A stretch of 64,000 nucleotides of DNA from Burkholderia catarinensis (GTDB lineage: Bacteria > Pseudomonadota > Gammaproteobacteria > Burkholderiales > Burkholderiaceae), in NCBI RefSeq assembly GCF_001883705.2, contig NZ_MDEQ02000008.1, positions 1 through 64,000 on the forward strand, read 5' to 3'. Shown piece by piece: positions 1 to 10,823 of this stretch. Under the pieces are notes generated by a model. That model saw only the letters and a program-made list of their open reading frames with translations, was not told the DNA's origin and did no database searches. How positions within the stretch are numbered: the first letter of the stretch is position 1; every line of letters begins with the position of its first letter. A program made the position numbers and the translations under genes.

Positions 1-2
1 TC

Positions 3-155
3 ACGCAGGCCGACGTCGAGCATGTGATCGTGGATCTGGCGCAACGCCGGCAAACCGCAAAGCCACCAGAAAAACCTGGCCGTCGGTCTGCAAAAACTGG
101 AGAAACAGACGTGAGCGCCCTGCCCGTTCAAGCGCCGACCTTCGACACTGCGTAA
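3..155 (+). CDS. 3' end of an unrecognised gene, cut by the window edge
   Basis: An open frame runs from the first bases of the window to a TAA at 153-155 and gives about 50 C-terminal residues, beginning TQADVEHVIVDLAQRR and turning into a basic, proline-rich tail. No start is visible, so the gene begins upstream. I do not recognise the family. About 30-80 bases after the stop, the sequence carries two GGACAT-type motifs in an A/T-rich context (around 203-233). Such motifs can occur at insertion-sequence ends, so a transposition-related protein is possible but unproven. Confidence 0.4.
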   Translation, partial: TQADVEHVIVDLAQRRQTAKPPEKPGRRSAKTGETDVSALPVQAPTFDTA

Positions 156-392
156 CGGTTAAAGCGAGGAAACAGAAGTAGCAAAACCAACCTGAAAACC
201 GGACATTTTTAAATAGCTGGAAGGTGGACATCTGAATCCGGGTATGACAAATCGGGGAAGCAGGCTGCCAGCATCAAGCCGCTGTAAGTTTTCCCCACAG
301 CGATCACGCCCGGTCAGGACAACGATCAGGCCGACGCGTGATCGCTGCAAGTCTGGAGCCGGGCGTCGAAGGGATACCACGCCCGGCTTGCC

Positions 393-2420
<2,028 letters not shown>

Positions 2421-2982
2421 GACGCCAGAATGGGTTGCCTGCCGGGATGCGGACGGAATCGTGATACGCACAGATAGTCGAGGCCGGGACGCCTCGCTCA
2501 AAATCCGGTATGCGCAGCTTGTGGGGGGCGCGAATGATACCGGAATATATTGTGCGGCGCAACACGGGACCCTTGGATTTCCATACCCTTTACCGGTGTA
2601 GCCCGCGCTCGCTGCGACAAAGGGGGGAGCAGTCGCCTCCTCTGTCCCTGCCAGTGAATGCGTGCTGTCGACCCACAACGGTCCCTCAATGTTCCCCGAA
2701 GGAGACGTTGGAGATCGGCACGTGGTCGAAGCGCAAGTCAGGCTTACCTGGATCGGGGTAAGGTCACTTTGAGGCTAGGAAATCGCGCTTTTCCAAATTT
2801 TGGTTCGGAAAAACTCCAGGTAGCGACTTTTGCTTCCGCTACTTGTCCCCGACATCAGAGTCAGCATTTTTCCGTACACTTTGGACTGGCCCTCAGACTT
2901 GAACTTGCTTGGCGGAGAACAGCACGATTCCTTTCCATCTATCGCCCCCCGATTGCGATCGAACGTCAGTAGCAGACTAAAA
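2421..2982. other. Intergenic stretch upstream of rpoD
   Basis: About 560 bases without a supported gene, counting the rpoD start at 2420. It is A/T-richer than most of the window between about 2760 and 2960. An open frame continues upstream from rpoD to 2678, but its residues are not like sigma factors. I see no convincing promoter, repeat or RNA gene here. Confidence 0.4.
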
Positions 2983-3447
2983 TCAGCACTCGATCTCGCG
3001 CTGCATTAGATAGAATCTCATGTCGTCGCGACCATGCATTGAAATCGGTATCGGATCGCGATTAAAGCCGAGCATTTCGTAGAATGGGTATGCTGATTCG
3101 CGCGCCGTGCACCAGAGCAGAATTCCACGCTGTTCGCGGACATAGCGAATGGACAGATTGACCAGAAGGCGTCCGAATCCTAGACCTCGTACCGATGGAT
3201 GGACGGCCATGCCGCGAAGGCGCCAGGCTTCAGAGTTCGAAACGCCGGATTGTCCTTCTTTACACACGGACGCCACAGCAACAATACTCTCGTTATCACG
3301 AACGGCAAAGTGCATTGTCGTTGGGGCGAGGTCTCCGGGTAGAGCGCTCCCCTCCTCATCTCCTGCCATCAAGATGGCGGCCCTGAGGGGATAGGTTTCT
3401 TCCGCACGGACGGCACAGATGGTAAAGCGCACATCTTGTGAAGTCAT
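2983..3447 (-). CDS. GNAT family N-acetyltransferase
   Basis: A single-domain acetyltransferase of 154 residues using acetyl-CoA; the substrate cannot be read from sequence. The acetyl-CoA loop is clear as MAVHPSVRGLGFGRLLV, which matches the R/QxxGxG/A signature. A late tyrosine lies in the segment AYPFYEMLGF, as usual for the family. I chose the ATG at 3447 (MTSQDVRF) because the longer frame to 3513 adds a basic tail with no family resemblance. It is transcribed away from the GntR gene next door, with about 150 bases between them. The local composition is less GC-rich than the window average. Confidence 0.8.
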   Translation of the reverse strand: MTSQDVRFTICAVRAEETYPLRAAILMAGDEEGSALPGDLAPTTMHFAVRDNESIVAVASVCKEGQSGVSNSEAWRLRGMAVHPSVRGLGFGRLLVNLSIRYVREQRGILLWCTARESAYPFYEMLGFNRDPIPISMHGRDDMRFYLMQREIEC

Positions 3448-3597
3448 ATAATTTTCAGCTCTCTTCGTAACGCAGATTTTCTTCCGGTTCTCTTTCGGCA
3501 TACCCACTCGCAAAATTAACAGTTGCCGGGCGTTACCATTAAGGGTAATTTCCTATCCGCCGCTTCTTTTCTAATCATACGCTGACTGCGATCACAG

Positions 3598-4260
3598 ATG
3601 ACGTCGAAAGTCTCGACAGATGCAGAGCTTGCCTACGACGAGATCCGATCGAGGATCTTTGACGGCCGCCTTGCGCCTGGGCAGAAAGTATCCCACCGAG
3701 GCCTGTCGGACGAACTTGGCTTCGGCCAAATGCCGGTGCGCAGCGCATTGCATTTGCTTGAGTCTGAAGGGCTGGTCGTCGTGATCGAAAAGAGTGGGAC
3801 CTATGTCGCATCGCCGACTACGAGCGATCTCCGCGAAATTTTTGAAATGCGGCTGGCCCTCGAGAGTACAGCAGCGTTTCTTGCAGCCAGGTCGGGAGTA
3901 ACGGCGGGCCTTCGCGAGGCGGCAGAGAAAATGCAGGAGCTGATTGACCGAGACGTCGCAGACATTATGCTCGAGCAACGTGTCGGTTGGGTGTTTCATC
4001 AAGCGTTGTTTGCCGCCGCAAGAAACGCGCGAATATCATCGGCGTATGGTTTATTGCGGGCCCAAACCTTGGCCCTGAACGAACTCCCGCGTGGCGACGC
4101 TGAAACCGTTCGGCGCGGCACGATCGAGCACCTGCACATCTTTCACGCAATCGAAGCGAACAACGGCGAGCTTGCGCGTCAGCATATGTGGAATCACATC
4201 GTTGACGGTACTCCCGCACGAATAAAACTGCTAAAGGCGCGGTATGAACACGAAAAATAA
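3598..4260 (+). CDS. GntR family regulator with FCD ligand-binding domain
   Basis: A 220-residue DNA-binding repressor or activator of the FadR/VanR branch. The N-terminal winged helix spans about residues 8-75, with the typical LAPGQKVSHRGLSDELG and PVRSALHLLESEGLVV segments. A helical FCD domain follows, from EIFEMRLALES to the C-terminus, and usually binds a carboxylic acid with a metal. It overlaps the start of the downstream symporter by 17 bases, so the two are co-transcribed. The likely job is substrate-responsive control of that transporter, but the ligand is unknown. Confidence 0.88.
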   Translation: MTSKVSTDAELAYDEIRSRIFDGRLAPGQKVSHRGLSDELGFGQMPVRSALHLLESEGLVVVIEKSGTYVASPTTSDLREIFEMRLALESTAAFLAARSGVTAGLREAAEKMQELIDRDVADIMLEQRVGWVFHQALFAAARNARISSAYGLLRAQTLALNELPRGDAETVRRGTIEHLHIFHAIEANNGELARQHMWNHIVDGTPARIKLLKARYEHEK

Positions 4261-5482
4261 GAGACCTTCCCTCCCGATGCAAATGCTTGGCGGACTTGTC
4301 CTGGGCGTCGCTTGCGGCGTGTTTGCTCCGGGCTTTGCCGCGAAGCTGGGCTTTCTAAGCGCGATGTTCGGCCACGCGATCAAGATGGTCGTCATGCCGT
4401 TGATCTTCCTGTCGGTCACGGTCGGTGTCTTTCGTGCGGGCCGACTTCGCGAGCGGCTTGGAAAGGTCGCACTGTCCAGTATCGGCTTCTTCGTTTTGAT
4501 GACTGGCCTGGCTGCATCGCTCGGCCTGCTGCTCAACTTTGTATTTCGACCGGGTCTCGGTGCGAGCGTGATTCACTCTGGATCGATGCCCACAGCTCTC
4601 GCGTCCAGCATCGACTGGACGAAATTTCTCGTTGATTTGATCCCCGCAAACATCGTCGCTGCGCTCTCTGCAGGGAATTCTCTCCCCGTGCTCGTTTTCG
4701 GCGTAATTTTCGGCGCAGCATTGGCGGCTGCCCCGGAGCGTGCCGAGCCGGCGATTGCCGTTTTCGAGGCGCTGCTGTCGGGACTGTTCAAGATGACCCA
4801 GTGGGTGATCGCATGGTCGCCGCTCGCGATCTTCGCCGCGCTCGCGCAGCTGTTGTCGGCTAAGGGCTTTGCCGGCGTGCACTCGCTTATCGAGCTTCTG
4901 GGCGTGGCATATCTCGGCATGGCGGTTCTGGCGGTTGTACTCACCACCGTCATTCGCGTCGCCGGCCAGTCGCCTCTCGCCGTTCTCAGGAAGGTGAAGG
5001 AACCACTGATCCTTGGTTTCACGACGCGTTCGTCTGAAATTACATACCCATTGCACCTGAAGAAGTTGGTTGAATTGGGCGTTCCCTACGGCGTGGCGTC
5101 CACGATTTTGCCTCTGGCATATATTTTCAATCGCGACGGCGCAGTCCTCTACACGGCCCTTGCGGTCGGCTACCTGGCCGACGCATATCACCTTGTCTGG
5201 TCTTGGCCGCTGGTGATTACGATTTTGATTTTGACGATCATCACCATCGACGGAGCAGCCAATGTGCCCTCCGGGGCGATCGTAGCCATCACCATCGTTC
5301 TGACGTCGATCGGGTTGCCGGCCGATGCGGTGCTGCTGCTTTTGGGCGTTGACGCCTTTTTCGACATGGGGAGAACCGCCCTCAACGTCTACGGGAGCAC
5401 GGCGGCAGCTGCTGTTGCGGTGAGACTTTCCGGTTCGGACAGTATCGCCGCAGAACCCGTGACTCGTCAGGCCAGCGTGTAG
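4244..5482 (+). CDS. Dicarboxylate/amino acid:cation symporter (DAACS family)
   Basis: A 412-residue inner-membrane secondary transporter of the GltP/DctA/SstT fold, driving uptake of a dicarboxylate or acidic/neutral amino acid with protons or sodium. Visible family marks are repeated hydrophobic segments, the re-entrant loop equivalent TRSSEITYPLHLKKL followed by ELGVP, and the late DMGRTALNVYGS segment that carries substrate- and cation-contacting residues. The start overlaps the GntR gene. The final 20 residues are hydrophilic. The specific substrate is not determinable, and the coupling to a FadR-like regulator suggests an organic acid. Confidence 0.88.
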   Translation: MNTKNKRPSLPMQMLGGLVLGVACGVFAPGFAAKLGFLSAMFGHAIKMVVMPLIFLSVTVGVFRAGRLRERLGKVALSSIGFFVLMTGLAASLGLLLNFVFRPGLGASVIHSGSMPTALASSIDWTKFLVDLIPANIVAALSAGNSLPVLVFGVIFGAALAAAPERAEPAIAVFEALLSGLFKMTQWVIAWSPLAIFAALAQLLSAKGFAGVHSLIELLGVAYLGMAVLAVVLTTVIRVAGQSPLAVLRKVKEPLILGFTTRSSEITYPLHLKKLVELGVPYGVASTILPLAYIFNRDGAVLYTALAVGYLADAYHLVWSWPLVITILILTIITIDGAANVPSGAIVAITIVLTSIGLPADAVLLLLGVDAFFDMGRTALNVYGSTAAAAVAVRLSGSDSIAAEPVTRQASV

Positions 5483-5660
5483 GTGCTTCGCAAGCTATGG
5501 GCGCAGGGCGTTTCAAGTTTCAATGTTGCGCCCGCCCATTGCAAGGCTGGGGTACTTCCACTCGAGCATCCAGGAACGGCGAGGAGAACAGGATTGGATG
5601 AGCGAGCGTTTTTATTAAGTTTCAGTTAGTAAAGCGACGTATTTTTTCGAGAGAAACATT

Positions 5661-6062
5661 ATGGTTGGTTCAGAATCCGCAGCTTTTTTTATGCTGCGCT
5701 TAGGCACGCCGCATCCGACGTGGACGTTCACTGATGACAGCAACATGATTGGCATTGGCGATTGCGACGGGGTGATGAGTGCCATGTTCGAGCTGGATCG
5801 CGACCAAGTCGCACGGATTAGAGGATTGAGCCAATCGGTGGAGAGAATCAGATGTACTTGCGACCGCGCTGGCCAGGAGCTGCACTTTTATCTCCATGGC
5901 AAACAGGTGTCTCAAGGCATGTGGGCCGGTGTCGCGTCGGCCGATCCTGACTATCTTCCGACTGACGCGATGATCGCGACATGGGAAGTACCGAAGCCCG
6001 ACGATGCCTTCAAGTTTCCGAGCGTGAGTGCACACCTGGTCGCATCCGTTAGCCTGGCCTAA
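5661..6062 (+). CDS. Hypothetical protein
   Basis: A 133-residue open frame with an ATG at 5661 after a purine-rich GAGAGAAA segment. The composition looks coding and the protein is soluble, with acidic patches and several tryptophans, and it has neither a signal peptide nor a membrane segment. I do not recognise a family. It stands alone, 178 bases after the symporter, and a simple hairpin terminator follows about 150 bases downstream. Confidence 0.55.
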   Translation: MVGSESAAFFMLRLGTPHPTWTFTDDSNMIGIGDCDGVMSAMFELDRDQVARIRGLSQSVERIRCTCDRAGQELHFYLHGKQVSQGMWAGVASADPDYLPTDAMIATWEVPKPDDAFKFPSVSAHLVASVSLA

Positions 6063-6213
6063 ACTGCGATCACAGATTGTTTCGAGCGCTCGAGCCGGAA
6101 AAGCCCCGATTTTCGGGACCGATCGTTTGACATGCCCGTCTGTCTGCACGCGCACGCCGTTCAGTGCCCGTGGTTCTGGCACACATCACCCTCGGATCGC
6201 CAGGACCATTTTT

Positions 6214-6241
6214 GCTGGCCAAGTCATCGGCCAGCCTTTTT
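6214..6241 (+). terminator. Rho-independent terminator
   Basis: A perfect 7-bp stem, GCTGGCC and GGCCAGC, with an 8-nt loop is followed directly by CTTTTT. It would end transcripts coming from the hypothetical gene that stops at 6062. Confidence 0.75.
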
Positions 6242-6666
6242 ATTCATCGAGCCGATTGCAACGGTTGGCTTTCTTCACCCTCGATGTTTCATGCCTTCGC
6301 ATCACCACCATTGAGGCATTGCGGGCACTTGTCGACGAAGCGAAGGCATCGGGGTTCGTCGCCCAGGCAAACGCACGGCACAAGATCATCGGAGCGACGG
6401 TTGCGCCCGCGGCATAGTCGAGGACAGGCACGTACCCGACGCTACCCGACGCTAAGCCAATAGACGCTTGTCGTCTCTCCCCGACCATTTTGTCGTCGCT
6501 TCGAGACGGTCCGGAAAACCAGAGTGGATACGGCCCCTATAGAGAGTCATGCGGTCGGTGAGGCCGTGGTGTTCGACCGTTGTGTCGGGTAGGCTTGTTG
6601 CCCGCGATGCCGTTAATGGCCGATCGACAAGAATGTTTTGCTCATTGTCCCAATCGCGTTGGCCGC

Positions 6667-6696
6667 CTTGAGTTTCATCCTCCGCCGCGCTACATT
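6667..6696 (+). promoter_or_regulatory. Candidate promoter of the SPFH/P-type ATPase operon
   Basis: Two readings fit. As sigma70: TTGAGT at 6668-6673, a 17-nt spacer, TACATT at 6691-6696. As sigma32-like: CTTGAGT at 6667-6673, a 14-nt spacer, CGCTACAT at 6688-6695, with the same spacing as the clear heat-shock promoters at 14920-14997. It lies about 60 bases before the operon's ATG. Confidence 0.45.
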
Positions 6697-6713
6697 GCCG
6701 CTCGCAGAATTCC

Positions 6714-6729
6714 GCGCAGGAACCTGCGC
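6714..6729. promoter_or_regulatory. Inverted repeat in the operon leader
   Basis: A perfect 7-bp inverted repeat, GCGCAGG-AA-CCTGCGC, begins 18 bases after the candidate -10 and ends 27 bases before the start codon. It could be an operator or a leader hairpin. There is no run of T after it, so it is not a terminator. Confidence 0.4.
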
Positions 6730-6756
6730 CCTGTAACGCGTACGTAAGGAACCCCG

Positions 6757-8652
6757 ATGGGGCAACAGGCGGAAGGCAACGACGACATTCCCGACAGTCC
6801 GGCCGGCCGCGACGCGCTCGCGCCGGCCGCATGGGCCGCCGCGCTGCTGGTCGCTTCGCTCGGCACGCTGAGCGCCGTTGACATCCTGCCGGTCGATCTG
6901 CGCTGGTGTGCCCCGCTTGCCAGCGCATGGTGCAACGTGCTCGTCGTCGCCATTGGTGCGCTGCTCGCCGACCGCGCACGCCGGCATCCGCCGCAAGGAT
7001 CGGCCGCCACGCTGCTCGCCGACTGGCTAGGCAGCGCGTTCCGCCGCAAGCAGGAACCGGAGCACGACGGCCACCCGTGGCCGGCGATCGCCGCCGCGAT
7101 CGACTGGCGGCCGTGGGCCGTCACCGCTGGCGGCGTGCTCTCCGTCGTGCTTGCCGCGCTCGCGTGGCTGCCGCCGTCGCCCGCCACGCTGATTCGCGCG
7201 ATGGCGGCGTCCGAACCCACGCTCGCGGCCGGCGCGGCCAGCATCGTCCTCGCCTTTCTCACGCTCGTCGCCGAACGCCATCATGCGGCGGCCGCAAGCG
7301 GCTCGACGGTTTCCGCGTCGCTCATGCGGATGCTGCGCGTGGCGCTCGTCACCGCGCTCGCGGGCGCGCTGGCCGCCGCGTGGTTCGCGTTCCGGCACCG
7401 CTCGGCAGACGGGCTCGTGCATGCCGCCGCGCTGCTCAACGCAGCCGTGGCCGCCGAACTGGCCCTGCGCGGCGTGCTGTCGTGGTTTGCGGTGCCGCGT
7501 GGCGCCGTCGTGCCGACCAGCGCGATCGCCGGCCTGTTGAGCCGGCGCCCGTCGCCGTTCGCGTCGCTGGGCGCCGAGCTGCGTCATCGTTACGGCATCG
7601 ACCTGCGGCAAAGCTGGGGCTGGCGCAGCTTCGTGCGGCTGCTGCCCGGCGCGCTCGGCGCCACCGTTGCCTGCGCGTGGCTGCTCACCGCCGTCGTCGT
7701 GCTGAACCCGGAGCAGCGCGCGGTCTATGAACGTTTCGGCGCGCCGGTCGCGGTCTGGCAGCCGGGCCTGCACGTCGGCCTGCCCTGGCCGTTCGGGCGC
7801 GCGCGCATCGTCGACAACGGCGCCGTGCACCAGGTCGCGATCGCGGGCAGCGCGAACGACGACAGAGCCGGCACGCCTGCCGTGCTCGCCGACGGCCCCA
7901 CGCCCGAACGCCTCGACCGCCTCTGGGATGCGCCGCATCCGTGGGACACCACCCAGGTGATCGCCGGCGCGAACGGCGACCGCCAGAACTTCCAGATCGT
8001 CAACGCCGACGTGCGGGTCGACTACCGTCTCGGTCCGACCGATGCCGATGCCCGTGCGGCGCTCTATCGCACGATCGACCCGGAAAGCACGGTGCGGGTG
8101 AGCGCCAATCGCGAACTGGTCCACTACCTCGCGTCGCATACGCTCGAATCGCTGCTCGAGACGAATCAGGCCGCGATGGCCGACCAGCTGAAGCGCGCGA
8201 TCCAGCAGCAGCTCGACCGGCTGCAGAGCGGCGTCGACGTGATCGCGGTCGTGATCGAGAGCGTGCACCCGCCGACCGGCGCGGCGGCCGCCTTTCACGA
8301 TGTGCAGGCCGCGCAGATCCGCGCGCAGGGCAGCGTCGCGCAGGCGCGCGGGTTCGCGGCCGGCCTGCTCGGCAACGCGCAGCAGCAGGCGCTCGTCCGG
8401 GTCGCGCAAGCCGAAGCGCAGGCGGGCGATACGCTGTCGTCGGCACGCGTGCAGCGGATCGATTTCGACGCCGATCTGGTCGCGTACCGGCTCGGCGGCC
8501 CCGCGTTTCCGTTCGAGTATTACCTCGATCGGCTGCAACGCGGCCTGCGCAACGCGCGCATGACGATCATCGACGACCGGCTGGCCGACGGCACGCGGGC
8601 GACCGTCGATCTTCGCAACACTCCCGCCGGCGATCTGGCCGGCATCCATTGA
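6757..8652 (+). CDS. Large SPFH (HflK-like) membrane protein
   Basis: A 631-residue protein and the first gene of a four-gene operon. The first 300 residues hold several hydrophobic segments, for example around 25-45, 55-70, 125-140, 150-170, 195-210 and 220-240. A further membrane segment lies near 305-320, and an SPFH/band-7 domain begins with VVLNPEQRAVYERFGAPV. Helical, Ala/Gln-rich sequence follows, as in HflK. SPFH proteins assemble ring-like membrane microdomains and, in HflKC, control the FtsH protease. At 631 residues it is much longer than ordinary HflK because of the multi-pass N-terminal half. The molecular role here is not known. The next gene starts 93 bases after its stop. Confidence 0.8.
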   Translation: MGQQAEGNDDIPDSPAGRDALAPAAWAAALLVASLGTLSAVDILPVDLRWCAPLASAWCNVLVVAIGALLADRARRHPPQGSAATLLADWLGSAFRRKQEPEHDGHPWPAIAAAIDWRPWAVTAGGVLSVVLAALAWLPPSPATLIRAMAASEPTLAAGAASIVLAFLTLVAERHHAAAASGSTVSASLMRMLRVALVTALAGALAAAWFAFRHRSADGLVHAAALLNAAVAAELALRGVLSWFAVPRGAVVPTSAIAGLLSRRPSPFASLGAELRHRYGIDLRQSWGWRSFVRLLPGALGATVACAWLLTAVVVLNPEQRAVYERFGAPVAVWQPGLHVGLPWPFGRARIVDNGAVHQVAIAGSANDDRAGTPAVLADGPTPERLDRLWDAPHPWDTTQVIAGANGDRQNFQIVNADVRVDYRLGPTDADARAALYRTIDPESTVRVSANRELVHYLASHTLESLLETNQAAMADQLKRAIQQQLDRLQSGVDVIAVVIESVHPPTGAAAAFHDVQAAQIRAQGSVAQARGFAAGLLGNAQQQALVRVAQAEAQAGDTLSSARVQRIDFDADLVAYRLGGPAFPFEYYLDRLQRGLRNARMTIIDDRLADGTRATVDLRNTPAGDLAGIH

Positions 8653-8745
8653 CATGTCGCGGCGATTTCCGCGCGGGCGGCGCAACACGGCGGCAGGCCG
8701 TGCCGCTGCCCCGCACGCGGGCGACGCCGCATCCGGGGCGACATC

Positions 8746-9783
8746 GTGAGTCTGTTTCATTCGCACGCGCATGATCATGCGCACCACGGCCATGGCCACG
8801 ACCACCACGCGCATCGCGGCGCACCGCAGCCGCCCGGCGCGTTCCGCCTGCGCGTCGCCGTCGCGCTGCTGTGCGTGCTCGTCGCGCTCGCGGTCGCGAG
8901 CTTCGTGCAGGTGCGGGCCGGCGAGGCATCGGTGATCACGCGCTTCGGGCGCCCCGTGCGCGTGCTGCTCGAACCCGGGCTGGCGTGGCGCCTGCCTGCG
9001 CCGATCGATGCGGTGACGCCTGTCGACCTGCGCCTGCACACCACATCGAGCGGCTTGCAGGACGTCGGCACTCGCGACGGACTGCGCATCATCGTCGAGG
9101 CCTACGTCGCGTGGCGCGTGCCGGCCGATGCGCGCGACATCGGCCGTTTCATGCGTGCGGTCGGCAACGAGCCGGACGAAGCGGCGCGCCAGATCCGCTC
9201 GCTGGTCGGGTCCGCGCTGCAGACGACCTCCGCCGGGTATGACCTCGCGTCGCTCGTGAACACCGATCCGGCCCAGGTGAAGATCGGCGAATTCGAGGAC
9301 ACGCTGCGCCGGCAGATCGACGCGCAGCTCTATGCGGCCTATGGCGTGCGCGTCGCCCAGGTCGGGCTCGAACGGCTCACGCTGCCGGCCGTCACGCTCG
9401 CCGCGACGGTCGACCGGATGAGCGCGGAACGCGAGACCGTGGCGGCGCAGCGTACCGCGGACGGCAATCGCGAGGCCGCGCAGATCCGTTCGGACGCCGA
9501 GCGCGACGCCCGCATCACGCTGGCCGATGCGAACGTGAAAGCGGCCGGCATCGAAGCGCAATCGCGCAAGGACGCGGCCGATATCTACGGCAAGAGCTAT
9601 GCGGGCAGCCCGCATCTGTACACGATGCTGCGTTCGCTCGACACGCTGAACGCAGTGGTCGGCACCAATACGAACCTGATCCTGCGCACCGATGCCGCGC
9701 CGTTCCGCGTGCTCGTGCAGGGCCCGGCCGACGCGTCGGGACAGGCCGCGCCGGCGCCCAAGACGCACAAGGCCGCACGATGA
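8746..9783 (+). CDS. SPFH (HflC-like) protein with histidine-rich N-terminal tail
   Basis: A 345-residue protein starting at GTG 8746. Residues 5-23 contain eleven histidines spaced by Ala, Asp and Gly, a typical metal-chelating string. A single membrane segment follows at about 36-56, then the SPFH domain (AGEASVITRFGRPVRVLLEPG) and a long charged helical region rich in Ala, Glu and Arg (about 220-290), where SPFH rings form coiled coils. By analogy with HflC the tail would lie in the cytoplasm and the SPFH domain outside the inner membrane. The tail is not part of normal HflC. Next to a P1B-type ATPase, I infer metal binding. Its stop overlaps the next gene by 4 bases. Confidence 0.8.
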   Translation: MSLFHSHAHDHAHHGHGHDHHAHRGAPQPPGAFRLRVAVALLCVLVALAVASFVQVRAGEASVITRFGRPVRVLLEPGLAWRLPAPIDAVTPVDLRLHTTSSGLQDVGTRDGLRIIVEAYVAWRVPADARDIGRFMRAVGNEPDEAARQIRSLVGSALQTTSAGYDLASLVNTDPAQVKIGEFEDTLRRQIDAQLYAAYGVRVAQVGLERLTLPAVTLAATVDRMSAERETVAAQRTADGNREAAQIRSDAERDARITLADANVKAAGIEAQSRKDAADIYGKSYAGSPHLYTMLRSLDTLNAVVGTNTNLILRTDAAPFRVLVQGPADASGQAAPAPKTHKAAR

Positions 9784-10823
9784 GCGGCCCGTCCGCACCG
9801 CCGCTCGGGCCCGGCGCCCAGGCCGTGCGCCTGTCGTTCTGGTTCGTCGCCGCGCTCGCGGTGCTCGCCGCGTGCGCGTGGGCCGGCTCGAACATCCGGC
9901 GGATTCCGGCGGACAGCCGCGCGGTCGTGATGCGCTTCGGCGCGCTCGTACGCACCCAGGACGCCGGGCTCGTGATCGCGTGGCCGCGGCCGTTCGAGTC
10001 GGTCCTGCTCGTGCCGGGTGCCGCGCGCGTGCTCGAGCAGCGGATCCGCTCGCTCGACCGCAATCCGCGGGCGCTTGCGCCGTCCGCGGCGGGCGTCGCG
10101 CGACTGCCCGACGCGCTCGCCGGCTCCGGCTACGTGCTGACGGGCGACGGCGGCGCCGTCGCGTTGAGCGCGCTCCTCTATTACCGGGTCAGCGATCCGT
10201 ACGCGTATGTGCTGCAGCAGGACCGTCTCGACGCGGCGCTGGAACGGATCGTGTCCGCATCGGCCGTCGAGGTCGCGGCGACCCGCGATCTCGACGCAAT
10301 CCTGGTCGCGCGGCCCGAGCAACTGGCCGCCGACCGGCAGATGGCCGCGCGTCGCGAGCGGTTGCGCGGCGATCTCGCCGACGCGATCGCGCGGCACCTG
10401 CGCGCGCTCGACGCAGCGCACGTGGGGCTCGGCGTCGAAGTCGCGCGCGTCGACGTGCAGCCCGCGTTTCCCGGCGCGGCGGCCGATGCGTTCAACTCGG
10501 TGCTGACGTCGCTGCAGCTCGCCGAGCGGACCATCGCCGAAGCACGCACGGCCGCCGAACAGCGGCGGCAGGACGCGCAGCAGGACGCGGACCGGATTGT
10601 CCAGGACGCGCAGGCACGCGCGGCCGAACGCGTCGCGACCGCGCAGACCAATACGCTGGAAATCCGGCAGCTCGACGCGACGCTGCGCGAGAACGGCGAT
10701 CCGGGCCTGCTGGCGCGGTTGTATCGCGATCGCGTGCAGCGCGTGCTGTCGAAAGCCGGACGCGTGACGACGATCGATCCGCGCGATACTTCGAACCTGA
10801 TCCTGCCCGGAAACGCCCGATGA
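9780..10823 (+). CDS. SPFH (HflK/HflC-like) protein, third copy
   Basis: A 347-residue protein with one membrane anchor at about residues 18-36, then an SPFH domain starting IPADSRAVVMRFGALV and a helical coiled-coil region (about 235-290) rich in Glu, Gln and Ala. It ends with a conserved-looking ILPGNAR tail, resembling the end of HflK-type proteins. The gene overlaps the previous and the following gene by 4 bases each, so translation of all three is probably coupled. It differs in sequence from the other two SPFH genes, which suggests a hetero-oligomeric ring rather than a recent duplication. Confidence 0.8.
   Translation: MSGPSAPPLGPGAQAVRLSFWFVAALAVLAACAWAGSNIRRIPADSRAVVMRFGALVRTQDAGLVIAWPRPFESVLLVPGAARVLEQRIRSLDRNPRALAPSAAGVARLPDALAGSGYVLTGDGGAVALSALLYYRVSDPYAYVLQQDRLDAALERIVSASAVEVAATRDLDAILVARPEQLAADRQMAARRERLRGDLADAIARHLRALDAAHVGLGVEVARVDVQPAFPGAAADAFNSVLTSLQLAERTIAEARTAAEQRRQDAQQDADRIVQDAQARAAERVATAQTNTLEIRQLDATLRENGDPGLLARLYRDRVQRVLSKAGRVTTIDPRDTSNLILPGNAR

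Larger units (their letters stand above)
6063..6756. other. Noncoding gap with a terminator and an operon promoter
   Basis: Nearly 700 bases without a convincing gene. It contains the terminator at 6214, a short tandem ACCCGACGCT duplication near 6434-6455, and the promoter and inverted repeat just before the SPFH operon. A frame ending at 6417 has a plausible coding-like stretch of about 40 residues (ITTIEALRALVDEAKASGF), which might be the tail of a decayed gene. I could not extend or identify it. Confidence 0.4.

Noticed and set aside
7027..9798. A long open frame of over 900 codons antisense to the SPFH genes
   Set aside because: It has Arg/Asp/His-rich low-likelihood composition and mirrors codon bias of the real genes. 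High-GC DNA often leaves such antisense frames open.
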